Below, one piece after another: positions 51,526-59,585 of a stretch of 64,000 bases of DNA (position 1 is its first letter; each line of letters begins with the position of its first letter). Source of the DNA: CAVSJA01 sp963728145 (lineage in GTDB: Bacteria > Bacteroidota > Bacteroidia > Chitinophagales > Chitinophagaceae); the NCBI GenBank assembly GCA_963728145.1, contig CAVSJA010000005.1:66602-130601 (forward strand), in the 5' to 3' direction. Position numbers and translations under genes: made by a program. The notes under the pieces were generated by a model that was given only the letters and a program-made list of their open reading frames with translations, ran no database searches and was not told the DNA's origin.

Positions 51526-52527
51526 ATGTTTTGTGAATTCGAACATAAAATTCTCAATACTAAAGGAATTGACCTTACGGCCCGGTCTCTCGATACCTTT
51601 CATTTTCAATACCGTTACAATGAGCTGTACCGTAGGTTCGTCGATACCTTATGTACGGATATTTCATCCATAAAGTTGGTGGAGCAAATCCCTTTTTTAC
51701 CCATCAGTTTTTTCAAATCTCACGATATTCGAACCACTCTTTTTAAAACCGGGCTGGTTTTTGAAAGCAGTGGTACGACCGGCTCGGTGAATAGCAGGCA
51801 TTCAGTCAAAGATCCTGATATCTACAGGCAAAGTTTTTTGAATGGATTTGAAACCTTTTATGGTGCACCTGGCGATTATTGCATTCTTGGACTATTACCC
51901 TCATATCTTGAAAGAACAAACTCATCGCTTGTTTACATGGTGGATGAGTTGATACGACTATCAGGTCATCCCAGGAGTGGCTTTTACCTGAGCGAATTTG
52001 AAAAACTAGATAAAACCCTGGCATCGCTTGAAAAAGCCGGGCAAAAAACTTTATTGATAGGCGTGAGTTTTGCACTGATTGATTTCGCTGAAAAATTTCC
52101 ACGCAAATTGAACCATACGATCATTATGGAGACAGGAGGAATGAAGGGAAGAAAAGAAGAAATAACGCGTGAAGAATTGCACACCCGGTTAAAAAAAGCA
52201 TTCGGACTGGAGAATATTAATTCCGAATATGGCATGACTGAACTTTTATCTCAGGCCTATTCAAATGGCAATGGAATTTTTCGCTGTCCACCATGGATGA
52301 AAGTGTTGCTGCGGGATGAGGATGATCCTATGTTGGTTCATAGTAGTGGCAATATTCAGCAAACAGGGGTCATAAATATCATTGACCTCGCAAACATATA
52401 TTCCGTATCATTTATAGCCACTGATGACCTTGGCAGGCTTTATGCAGATGGAAGTTTTGAGGTGCTTGGAAGAATGGATAGTAGTGATGTGAGGGGATGT
52501 AGTTTGATGTATCACCCTGATGAATGA
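51526..52527 (+). CDS. LuxE-like acyl-protein synthetase
   Basis: The 333-residue protein matches the LuxE/PF04443 adenylating family, related to ANL enzymes. The ATP-binding P-loop is FESSGTTGSVNSRH (about 84-97), and the aromatic A5 motif is NSEYGMTELLSQAY (about 233-246). In luciferase operons LuxE activates a fatty acid for reduction to aldehyde; this gene has no luxC, D, A or B beside it, so it may activate another carboxylic acid and attach it to a carrier or protein. It is upstream of a small secreted-protein gene and divergent from a lipoprotein. Confidence 0.85.
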   Translation: MFCEFEHKILNTKGIDLTARSLDTFHFQYRYNELYRRFVDTLCTDISSIKLVEQIPFLPISFFKSHDIRTTLFKTGLVFESSGTTGSVNSRHSVKDPDIYRQSFLNGFETFYGAPGDYCILGLLPSYLERTNSSLVYMVDELIRLSGHPRSGFYLSEFEKLDKTLASLEKAGQKTLLIGVSFALIDFAEKFPRKLNHTIIMETGGMKGRKEEITREELHTRLKKAFGLENINSEYGMTELLSQAYSNGNGIFRCPPWMKVLLRDEDDPMLVHSSGNIQQTGVINIIDLANIYSVSFIATDDLGRLYADGSFEVLGRMDSSDVRGCSLMYHPDE

Positions 52528-52555
52528 TTTGATTAAAGGATTAAAAAACCTTGTT

Positions 52556-52942
52556 ATGAAAAGTATTTTTTTTAAAAGTCTGATGTTGATTGGGAGTATG
52601 CCATTTCTTTATGCCAAATGTGATAAGAAATTAACTGAGGATTGCTTGCGGGGAAAGGTAATACGTATTACCTGCGCTACAACAGTTGTTCAAATAACAG
52701 GCCGTAATGATATTGGAACCGATGGATGGAAGAATGGAATGAATAATGATGCTCAGACTTACGACAATGTATTCAGCGTAGCGAATAAATGTAGTCTTCC
52801 TCCAGATTTGAAAGCAGGGGATGAATTTACTTTCAAAATTGAGAAGCCAAAACCAACCGACTGCATCGTATGTATGATGTACGATTCCCCGCCGGAAGCT
52901 AAATTTGATGTATCGAACTTTTCTAAGGAACCGTGCAAGTAG
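52556..52942 (+). CDS. Hypothetical secreted cysteine-rich protein
   Basis: A 128-residue protein with a signal peptide (through FLYAK, about residue 17) and eight cysteines, two of them in a CIVC pair, so disulfides are likely. The domain has strands such as VIRITCATTVVQITG and a FTFKIEKP strand. I do not recognise a family. The ATG at 52556 starts the signal peptide; an in-frame ATG at 52520 overlaps the LuxE-like stop. It is followed by an R element. Confidence 0.65.
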   Translation: MKSIFFKSLMLIGSMPFLYAKCDKKLTEDCLRGKVIRITCATTVVQITGRNDIGTDGWKNGMNNDAQTYDNVFSVANKCSLPPDLKAGDEFTFKIEKPKPTDCIVCMMYDSPPEAKFDVSNFSKEPCK

Positions 52943-52948
52943 GTTTCC

Positions 52949-53179
52949 GCAGAGTCTCCCCCAGCACGCACTCCAAATTTTCATGCAACTTACGGGGGGA
53001 CTCTGCGTTTGCGCGAATAGCGCTTGTGACATGAATGATGTGTGACTGGAATTTCTTTTTTCGCGCGTTCTTGCCCGTTATTAATAATGGGAATGGTATT
53101 CACAAAATTTCATTCAATAAGATCACTATGTCTTCAGCGCTAAACGCGCAAGCGTAGAGTCCCCTTCGGGAGACTCTGC
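52949..53179. repeat. R element, locus 2
   Basis: Half-unit 52949-53006 is full length; the opposite half-unit 53154-53179 has lost its middle and keeps GTAGAGTC...GACTCTGC. The element fills the gap between convergent genes. Confidence 0.9.
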
Positions 53180-53189
53180 GGAGACCAAA

Positions 53190-53564
53190 TCAATTATTAG
53201 GTGCTCCCGCATCGATCCAACACTTGATTGTATTTTTCTGCGCGGTCGATAGTGTACCAACCTTGGGCATAAGTCCGCTGGCTACTGCTGGTCCAATCTG
53301 TCCTCTTGCATTATAGATCTGGGTATACGTAAGCAATGGGCCCGGTCCATTTATGCTTCCTGCACCATGACATGTAGCATCGGTAGCGCAAACAGACTGT
53401 ACAATAGGATTAACATCAGCAGCGAAAGCCTTTGGAACAGTCGAGCAATTTACCGGAGGAGGTGGTGGGGGTGGAGGAGGATTGTTACCATAACCGCCGC
53501 CTCCTTTACTACAGCCGATATAAATGATGGTTATTATGCCAAACAGGACGGATAGCTTCTTCAT
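53190..53564 (-). CDS. Cytochrome-c-like lipoprotein with proline tract
   Basis: The 124-residue product has a lipobox (YIGCS, Cys18), a glycine-rich then nine-proline linker (about 28-37), and a small cytochrome-c-like domain (about 38-122). The heme motif is irregular: C-A-T-D-A-T-C-H, a C-x5-C-H spacing instead of C-x2-C-H. The later GLMPKVG with Met and QKNTIKCWIDAGAPNN match the C-terminal cytochrome pattern. It may have a rare heme attachment or have lost heme. It is minus-strand and convergent with the R element locus. Confidence 0.7.
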   Translation of the reverse strand: MKKLSVLFGIITIIYIGCSKGGGGYGNNPPPPPPPPPVNCSTVPKAFAADVNPIVQSVCATDATCHGAGSINGPGPLLTYTQIYNARGQIGPAVASGLMPKVGTLSTAQKNTIKCWIDAGAPNN

Positions 53565-53700
53565 TGTGGGATTTTTTTATGATCAATTACTAGAATTACG
53601 GCCTAAGTAATTCAGAGGTTGCCGGAGCCGGTACAAAATCTGTGCAATAAACTGATAAGAAAACTTAGATAACTAACCGAATGACAATAGGATGAATAGC

Positions 53701-54147
53701 TTAGTCATTGGAAATAGACATCGTCGATACCTGTGCAATTTTCCAACCCCCATCTGTTTTATCCAACACAACAGATTCCAATAAGGAAAGAGGAATTGTT
53801 TGGGTCTTTGTGCGAAGTTCACCGCTCACTTTATAATAAGCCCAGGCGGACTCGTCTCTCATCGTTATTTTGGGATCAACAGGCATTCTTGTCATAGAAT
53901 TGGAGTCAAGAACCGTTTTGATCGAAGCAAACAATTGATTCAGATCGTAGATTTTTCCTTCGTCAAGTAAAACAAAGTCATTAGTACATAAGGTTCGCAG
54001 GGTTGCAGTATCTCCTTTTGCCAATGCAGTATTGAAATTGGTTAGCTGAGAATCGATGGTTGATTTATCATTGTCAGAATTGCACGCGTAGATTCCGATT
54101 CCAAGCAATAACAATTGAATCAAGAAAATTTTTTGTTGTGTAGCCAT
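53701..54147 (-). CDS. NTF2-like/SnoaL-like lipoprotein
   Basis: The 148-residue product has a lipobox (GIYAC, Cys22) and a SnoaL/DUF4440-like cone fold: helix LTNFNTALAKGDTATLRTLCTNDFVLLDEG (about 36-65), then strands SAWAYYKVSGELRT and GWKIAQVSTMS. Members bind small ligands or are minor enzymes. I start at ATG 54147, because an in-frame ATG at 54213 adds non-signal sequence. Single gene; no clear partners. Confidence 0.8.
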   Translation of the reverse strand: MATQQKIFLIQLLLLGIGIYACNSDNDKSTIDSQLTNFNTALAKGDTATLRTLCTNDFVLLDEGKIYDLNQLFASIKTVLDSNSMTRMPVDPKITMRDESAWAYYKVSGELRTKTQTIPLSLLESVVLDKTDGGWKIAQVSTMSISND

Positions 54148-54234
54148 ACACTTTATTGAATATTGAAGGTAAGTTTTCTCTGCGTCCTCCTGCGCCCGTC
54201 CGAACGAATTCATCCGGGCGGGCTTATTCCCCTG

Positions 54235-54428
54235 TGAACCTTGTCATTTCGAGCCCGGTCAATAAAGATCACTTTGCATAAAGGGTAAGTAGGGCGAGAA
54301 ATCTGCACAATCGGAGACTCCGTGTAATTTTGAAATGAAGGAGAATCGCCGATTGTTCAGATTTCTCGCCCTTGGTACCTCATTCAATTAGTTCATTCAT
54401 TGCACCGGGCTCGAAATGACAAGGTTCA
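54235..54428. repeat. Nested inverted repeat (25-bp perfect outer arms)
   Basis: Outer arms 54235-54259 and 54404-54428 are exact reverse complements (TTGTCATTTCGAGCCCGG core). Inner arms 54292-54314 and 54349-54371 match with one difference (GGGCGAGAAATCTGCACAAT). The TCATTTCGAGC and GAGAAATCT words are a known type of Bacteroidota dispersed repeat. This is all that the 325-bp gap 54148-54472 shows. Confidence 0.93.
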
Positions 54429-54472
54429 AAGGGGAAGGACGCAGTGTCGCCACACTAATTGTTTAAGATTTG

Positions 54473-55937
54473 TTATTTCGATTTGAACCAATTAATCGCG
54501 GCGCGGATTGCCTGATCATCTTTTTCGTTGCGATCCTGTTCAATGAGTTGATCTGGTTCAATTCTTCCATGATATATTTTCCCATTGCGATCAGCCATCA
54601 TTGTGGAAGCAATCATCATCCTAGCAGAATCCTTGAGATCAAAACCACCATTGCCCGTGGTCAACCCCCAACTGGGTTGTCCGAATGTTCTTGGTATTTG
54701 GATTTCCGATAAATGAAATAAGTACGATCTCTCCAGAGCTTCCTGTTTGTGGGCCAAAAAGAACTGCAATAGGTTTTTGGGAAGATAATTTTTGTGGATT
54801 TGAAGCACTGATGCCGGGGGAGTTTTCCCAATAATAAGTTCCATCCCTGTAATGCCATGATTCTTTCTTGCTATTTACGTCAACAAGGAAGCCGAGACTT
54901 TCGCCCGTGAACACCGGTCCCAGACCCACGATCATCGGTTCCATATTTCCACCTGTATTTGTCCGCAGGTCAATGATCCATCCCTTAATTTTCTTTTGAT
55001 CAAGCTCCTTCAATGCTTTTTGCAAACTGTCTGCATAAGCGACCATTAATTTTTTATTACCTCCATGAAATGGCGGAACGTTAATATATCCATAGTCATC
55101 AATGATCTTATAGCTGGCATACTGAATATTGGCGCTTTCGTCGGAAGTATTTGCCCAACCCTTCACTACTTCCGGACTCATAAAAAAAGAATGATGATCA
55201 CCTGCAGGTCGCAACGATTCAATCATGTATTCAACTGCGAGGTGACAATCTGCATACGTCTTAGCAGGACCAGCAATCATCAATGCCGTTTTCTTGATTG
55301 AATTAATGTCTATTGAATCCTTGTACAAAGAATTCTTTGCGATCGTATCCGCAGCCGCAGAAATGTAGTTGATGGCTAAATCACTTGCACTGCGTCCTTC
55401 AACTTCTGTCAATTCCACTCTATAATCATCAAATCTAGCCTGGCCTTTTCCATAAAGTATTGCACCCAATTTGATCTTAGCTGTTCCAACAGGACATACA
55501 GCTTTAATATAATATTCCTTCCAATCAGAATTTCCTTTCATCCAATTTGCAGCAGCATATCCCATGCTTTTAGTGAAAATCAAATTATCTGCTGTATCAT
55601 AAATGCCGAGATTCAATCCGGCACCGCGTCCTTTTACATCTATCGCACTCATTCTTGCTGAAACGAAGATGGTCTGCAAACTTTTGGTAGTGGGCACAAG
55701 TAAACTTTGTTCAGCAAATCCAACTGAATTTTCCTCCTTGCCCGTGATCAGCATCCACTGTTCAGTACCTGATTTTTCTGGTCTTACAGCCTGCTTTCCT
55801 CCCCAGGAAAGATCCCAATAACAAAAACCTGTTTTTGAAGTATCGCATGCTTCATTAAAATCCAGGTTCCTGAAACCTGATGTATTTGGTGAACAGGAAA
55901 AAATGAATACAAGAGAGAGCAGGAATAGACTTTTCAT
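54473..55937 (-). pseudogene. S41 family peptidase, one frameshift
   Basis: The upstream frame from ATG 55937 encodes a lipoprotein (FIFSC, Cys14) and an S41-type Ser peptidase: GYINVPPFHGG, WIIDLRTNTGGNMEPM, and the nucleophile in FGPQTGSSGEIV, but it stops at 54639 soon after FIGNPNTKNI. The continuing part, TFGQPSWGLTTGNGG and 55 more residues, lies in another frame down to 54473. A single extra A in the AAGAACATT stretch (about 54684-54692) explains the break: reading AAGACATTC gives KTFG in frame. It may be a real inactive allele or a sequencing error. The catalytic Ser lies before the break. Domains and length otherwise normal. Confidence 0.85.
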
Positions 55938-56028
55938 AGCAAGGAAATTATTCCGTTGATGAAATTGAAAAGTCGGTAAAGATAGAAAGGGGATTTCAAT
56001 CAATGCTTTTAACCGCATAAAATTAAAA

Positions 56029-56059
56029 CAGGGCGATATTAAATTCGCCCTGCTTTTTT
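56029..56059 (-). terminator. Intrinsic terminator
   Basis: CAGGGCGA (56029-56036) pairs with TCGCCCTG (56045-56052); T-runs on both strands. On the minus strand it follows the hypothetical gene at 56151-56585. Confidence 0.8.
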
Positions 56060-56119
56060 CTGCAGATAGTATTGATCCTACGAACGACAATTAACGTCCG
56101 CCATAAAGCAAGTATTCAA

Positions 56120-56149
56120 CACCGAACACCAAACGCCAAACGCCAAACG
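56120..56149. repeat. F5 single-arm array
   Basis: About four copies of CGCCAAA or CACCAAA lie directly before the stop of the gene at 56151. There is no opposite arm. In minus-strand RNA it reads TTTGGCG. Confidence 0.88.
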
Positions 56150-56150
56150 A

Positions 56151-56585
56151 CTACGCCACCATCTCCAATTCCTTCCCGGTCAATGCAAAAAAGAAATTTT
56201 GCAACTGATGATAATACCGGATATAGATCCTTGATGGAGTTGGGTGCATGAGTTGAAGTCCATCTTCGGTAAATTCAAAATCGATGTGTTTGCTTCCGCA
56301 ACTCATGATCCAATGTTCACGCACAAAATTTCTGAAGCCGCATTTTTCGAGGATCTTATACGTTAAATTGATTGGCTTAAGATCCATGCCATCCGCTTCC
56401 TCAACCATTTCAACAACATGCGAACTGTAAGCAGGCTCCAGTGTCTCGCCAAAACCCACCAGTTCCTGGTTGATCTTCATAGCAGTTTCATACACCACAC
56501 TGTTGAAAAGGATTTGCTGAACTGTAATCACACGATCCCTGTAGTAAACCTTGTTGCCTAAGCGCAACTCATTTGTAAGTATCAT
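56151..56585 (-). CDS. Hypothetical protein (phage-type HQLQN-FALTG family)
   Basis: A 144-residue cytoplasmic protein. The N-terminus NELRLGNKVYYRDRVITVQQIL and the C-terminus YYHQLQNFFFALTGKELEM match a family of small proteins found in Bacteroidota chromosomes and phages, with unknown function; the family can be recognised by the RIGN-like start and HQLQN...FALTG end. The middle is variable. ATG 56585 is chosen because the in-frame ATG at 56627 lies in a poor context with no family match. It may be a domesticated phage gene. Confidence 0.7.
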   Translation of the reverse strand: MILTNELRLGNKVYYRDRVITVQQILFNSVVYETAMKINQELVGFGETLEPAYSSHVVEMVEEADGMDLKPINLTYKILEKCGFRNFVREHWIMSCGSKHIDFEFTEDGLQLMHPTPSRIYIRYYHQLQNFFFALTGKELEMVA

Positions 56586-56731
56586 AGAGTCTGTTTTTAG
56601 CTTTGAAATACATGATTGGATCATCATGGTATTTCAAGGGCATATAGACTCTAAGGAGAGGATTATGAGAGCAAGATATAAGGCGAACTTCAAAAATGCA
56701 AGTGAGATGCTGAGGTTTGTTTTCCACATTT

Positions 56732-56861
56732 CGTTTGGAGTTTGGCGTTTGGAGTTTGGCGTTGTGGTAAATCCCTGATTTCCCTTTCAAAATCATCATT
56801 TCAGTAATAATTATGTAAGCTGTACACACAACGCCAAACGCCAAACTCCAAACGCCAAACG
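56732..56861. repeat. F5 inverted tandem array
   Basis: Left arm 56732-56763 (TTTGGAG, TTTGGCG), right arm 56830-56861 (CGCCAAA, CTCCAAA). It lies in the divergent gap 56586-56900 upstream of the M14 peptidase gene, which holds nothing else that I can see. Confidence 0.92.
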
Positions 56862-56900
56862 TTAATTTCCTTAGTTTTATCATCTTCAACTACCAAAACT

Positions 56901-59477
56901 ATGTCTGTTAAAAAACTGCTTTGCTTAGCGCTTTTGATTCAAATCATCACCCAGATGGGGTTTTCACAAGCGTATTATTTCTATCCCAATTCGGGAAACA
57001 TGAATGCGTCAATTCCTAACCCCGAAAAATTTCTCGGTTATCCGATCGGTTCACATCATACCCGCCATGATAAGATCCTTGAATATTTCAGGGAACTGGA
57101 CCGTTTATCCGACCGCGTTGCAACAAAAGTGATCGGGGAAACCTATGAACACAGGCAACAACTTGTTGCAATATTTACGTCTCCACAGAATCATTCAAGA
57201 ATAGAAGAGATCAAAAAAGCACATCTCGCCGCGCAGACTTCTGGCAATACTCAAAATATACCACTTGTCATTCACCTGGGATATAATGTTCATGGAAATG
57301 AACCTTCAAGCAGTGAGGCGGCAATGCTCACTGCATATTATTTAACCGCTTCAGAGAATGAAGAAACCTTGAAATGGTTGAATGAGATGGTCATTCTAAT
57401 GGATCCTGTGATTAATCCGGATGGCCGTGACCGTCATACGCATTGGGCAAATATGCACAAGGCGAGTCCGGTAGTCAGCGATCCGCTAGATCGAGAACAT
57501 ACAGAGATCTGGCCGGGAGGAAGGTTCAATCACTACTGGTTTGACCTGAACCGGGATTGGTTTTTAGGGACATTTCCTGAATCACGTAATCGCGTAAAGT
57601 TTTTTCATGAATGGAGGCCCTACGTGCAAACGGATCATCATGAAATGGGTACGAATGCTTCATTTTATTTTGATCCGGGAGAAGATGCAAGCAATAATCC
57701 CATTGTACCGGATTATTTATACAAAACTATCTATCCGAAGTATGCGCAATATTTTTCTGCAGCCACGGATAAGCTGGGATCAATGTACTATACAAAGGAA
57801 TCCTATGATAAACTATATCCTGGTTATGGAAGTAGCTATATAAATTTTTATGGAGGCGCCGGCTTCCTTTTCGAACAGGCAAGTTCAAGAGGGCATTTGC
57901 AGGAGACTACAACCATTCCCCTGAGTTTTGCATTTACTATTCGAAATCAATTCACCGGTTCACTTACAACCATACGTGCTTCCCTGGCTGAAAAAGCTGA
58001 GTTGTATAAGATGCGAAAGGAATTTTATCGCGTATCAAAGGAACAAGCAGCAAAAGCTGCGATAAAAGGATATGTATTCGGCGACGCTAATGATGAAACT
58101 CGTACAAGGGCTTTTGTCGATATGTTATTAATGCACGAGATCGAAGTATATGAAATGAATAACGCAGCCAGCTTCGAGGGAATTCGCTTCGAGCCTAAGA
58201 AAACATATTTTGTGCCCTGCGACCAGGATAATTATATCATGGTGCGAACGGTATTTGAGAAGCAGATCACTTATATGGATAGCGCATTCTATGATGCTTC
58301 CACCTGGAGTCTCGTTCATGCCTATAATTTACCCTATGCTGAACTCAAATCTCCGCTCAGTTCAAAAGGAAACAGGATAACAGCCCTTGTTAACAAACAA
58401 GTTCCCAGCGTTGAGAAAACGAATTATGCTTACGTCCTGGAGTCGACCGATTATAATGTTCATAAGGCTATCTATCATTTACAAAATGCCGGAGTGATCG
58501 TACAATCTTCATTCCGTCCATTTACTGCAATGGTTAACAATCAACCTAAGAAATTCGGTTACGGTAGTTTGGTGTTGCCCGTTAATCTTCAGAAAATTTC
58601 ATCTGATTCTCTTTTTAACGTCGTAACCAATGTGAGTAAATTATCATCCGTACCAATCTATTCCCTATCTACCGGATATAGTTCAGGAGGAATTGATTTG
58701 GGAAGTAATTACGTTCGTAGTCTCAGGCAGCCTAAAGTTGCATTAATCATTGGAACAGGCGTTGCGGCGCCTGAAGCGGGTGAGATCTGGCATTTGCTCG
58801 ATCAACGTTTGCAAATGCCAATAACAAAGCTCGATATACTCGTATTGCCAAGAGCTGACCTGAGTAAATACAATACAATTATAATGGTCTCGGGAAATTA
58901 TTCTCTTATCGACAAACCATTGTCGGATAAGATCAAGGCATGGATACAAAATGGAAATACACTGATCACAATTAAAACCGGGAGCGAGTGGGCCATACGC
59001 CAGGGATTCACTAAAGAAAAAATAATTCCTGCGGTGGATACGCTCAGACCTGGTCAAACTGTATCGAGACAGGATTTTGATCGTGCAGTTGAAATAGAAG
59101 GAGCGAAAGCGTTGGGAGGTTCAATATTTCGGGTTGACCTGGATACGACACACCCGATTGGTTTTGGATTCACCAACAGAAAAGTATCCGTATATAGAAA
59201 TGGTCAAACCTATCTCAGTCCAAGCCTCAATCCATATTCTACCGTTGCCCAGTACGCGGAAAATCCATTGATCGGAGGCTACCTGCATCCGAATTCTGCA
59301 AAAAAAGTAAAGAACTCCGCTGCAATCATCGTTGCGCCCGAGGGTAGCGGAAGAGTTATATTATTTTCCGATAACCCGAATTTCCGGGGAACCTGGTATG
59401 GAACAAACAAACTTTTCCTGAATGCCATTTTCTATGCTGGAAACCTGGCGGTTCCGACGGTGAGCGCTGAAGATTAG
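56901..59477 (+). CDS. Secreted M14 family zinc carboxypeptidase
   Basis: The 858-residue protein has a signal peptide (cleavage near GFSQA, residue 24) and an N-terminal M14 carboxypeptidase domain (about 45-330): zinc ligands His131 and Glu134 in GYNVHGNEPSSSEA, MDPVINPDGRDRHTH with the substrate Arg region, a third zinc His in QTDHHEMG (about 240), and the catalytic Glu region FLFEQASSRG (about 325). A long C-terminal half (about 340-858) includes a glutamine-amidotransferase-like Rossmann segment (KVALIIGTG, MVSGNYSLI). It processes peptides outside the cytoplasm. A single gene with an F5 array upstream and a PQQ dehydrogenase gene after it. Confidence 0.9.
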   Translation: MSVKKLLCLALLIQIITQMGFSQAYYFYPNSGNMNASIPNPEKFLGYPIGSHHTRHDKILEYFRELDRLSDRVATKVIGETYEHRQQLVAIFTSPQNHSRIEEIKKAHLAAQTSGNTQNIPLVIHLGYNVHGNEPSSSEAAMLTAYYLTASENEETLKWLNEMVILMDPVINPDGRDRHTHWANMHKASPVVSDPLDREHTEIWPGGRFNHYWFDLNRDWFLGTFPESRNRVKFFHEWRPYVQTDHHEMGTNASFYFDPGEDASNNPIVPDYLYKTIYPKYAQYFSAATDKLGSMYYTKESYDKLYPGYGSSYINFYGGAGFLFEQASSRGHLQETTTIPLSFAFTIRNQFTGSLTTIRASLAEKAELYKMRKEFYRVSKEQAAKAAIKGYVFGDANDETRTRAFVDMLLMHEIEVYEMNNAASFEGIRFEPKKTYFVPCDQDNYIMVRTVFEKQITYMDSAFYDASTWSLVHAYNLPYAELKSPLSSKGNRITALVNKQVPSVEKTNYAYVLESTDYNVHKAIYHLQNAGVIVQSSFRPFTAMVNNQPKKFGYGSLVLPVNLQKISSDSLFNVVTNVSKLSSVPIYSLSTGYSSGGIDLGSNYVRSLRQPKVALIIGTGVAAPEAGEIWHLLDQRLQMPITKLDILVLPRADLSKYNTIIMVSGNYSLIDKPLSDKIKAWIQNGNTLITIKTGSEWAIRQGFTKEKIIPAVDTLRPGQTVSRQDFDRAVEIEGAKALGGSIFRVDLDTTHPIGFGFTNRKVSVYRNGQTYLSPSLNPYSTVAQYAENPLIGGYLHPNSAKKVKNSAAIIVAPEGSGRVILFSDNPNFRGTWYGTNKLFLNAIFYAGNLAVPTVSAED

Positions 59478-59585
59478 TTGAAATAGATATCTACTGGTCA
59501 GTGAAAATTGCCCAATGGTCAAAGGAATTGGGAAGGGAATGAATTGCTAATGTAAGTTTGAGGAACGGAACTAAAATCAACCATC

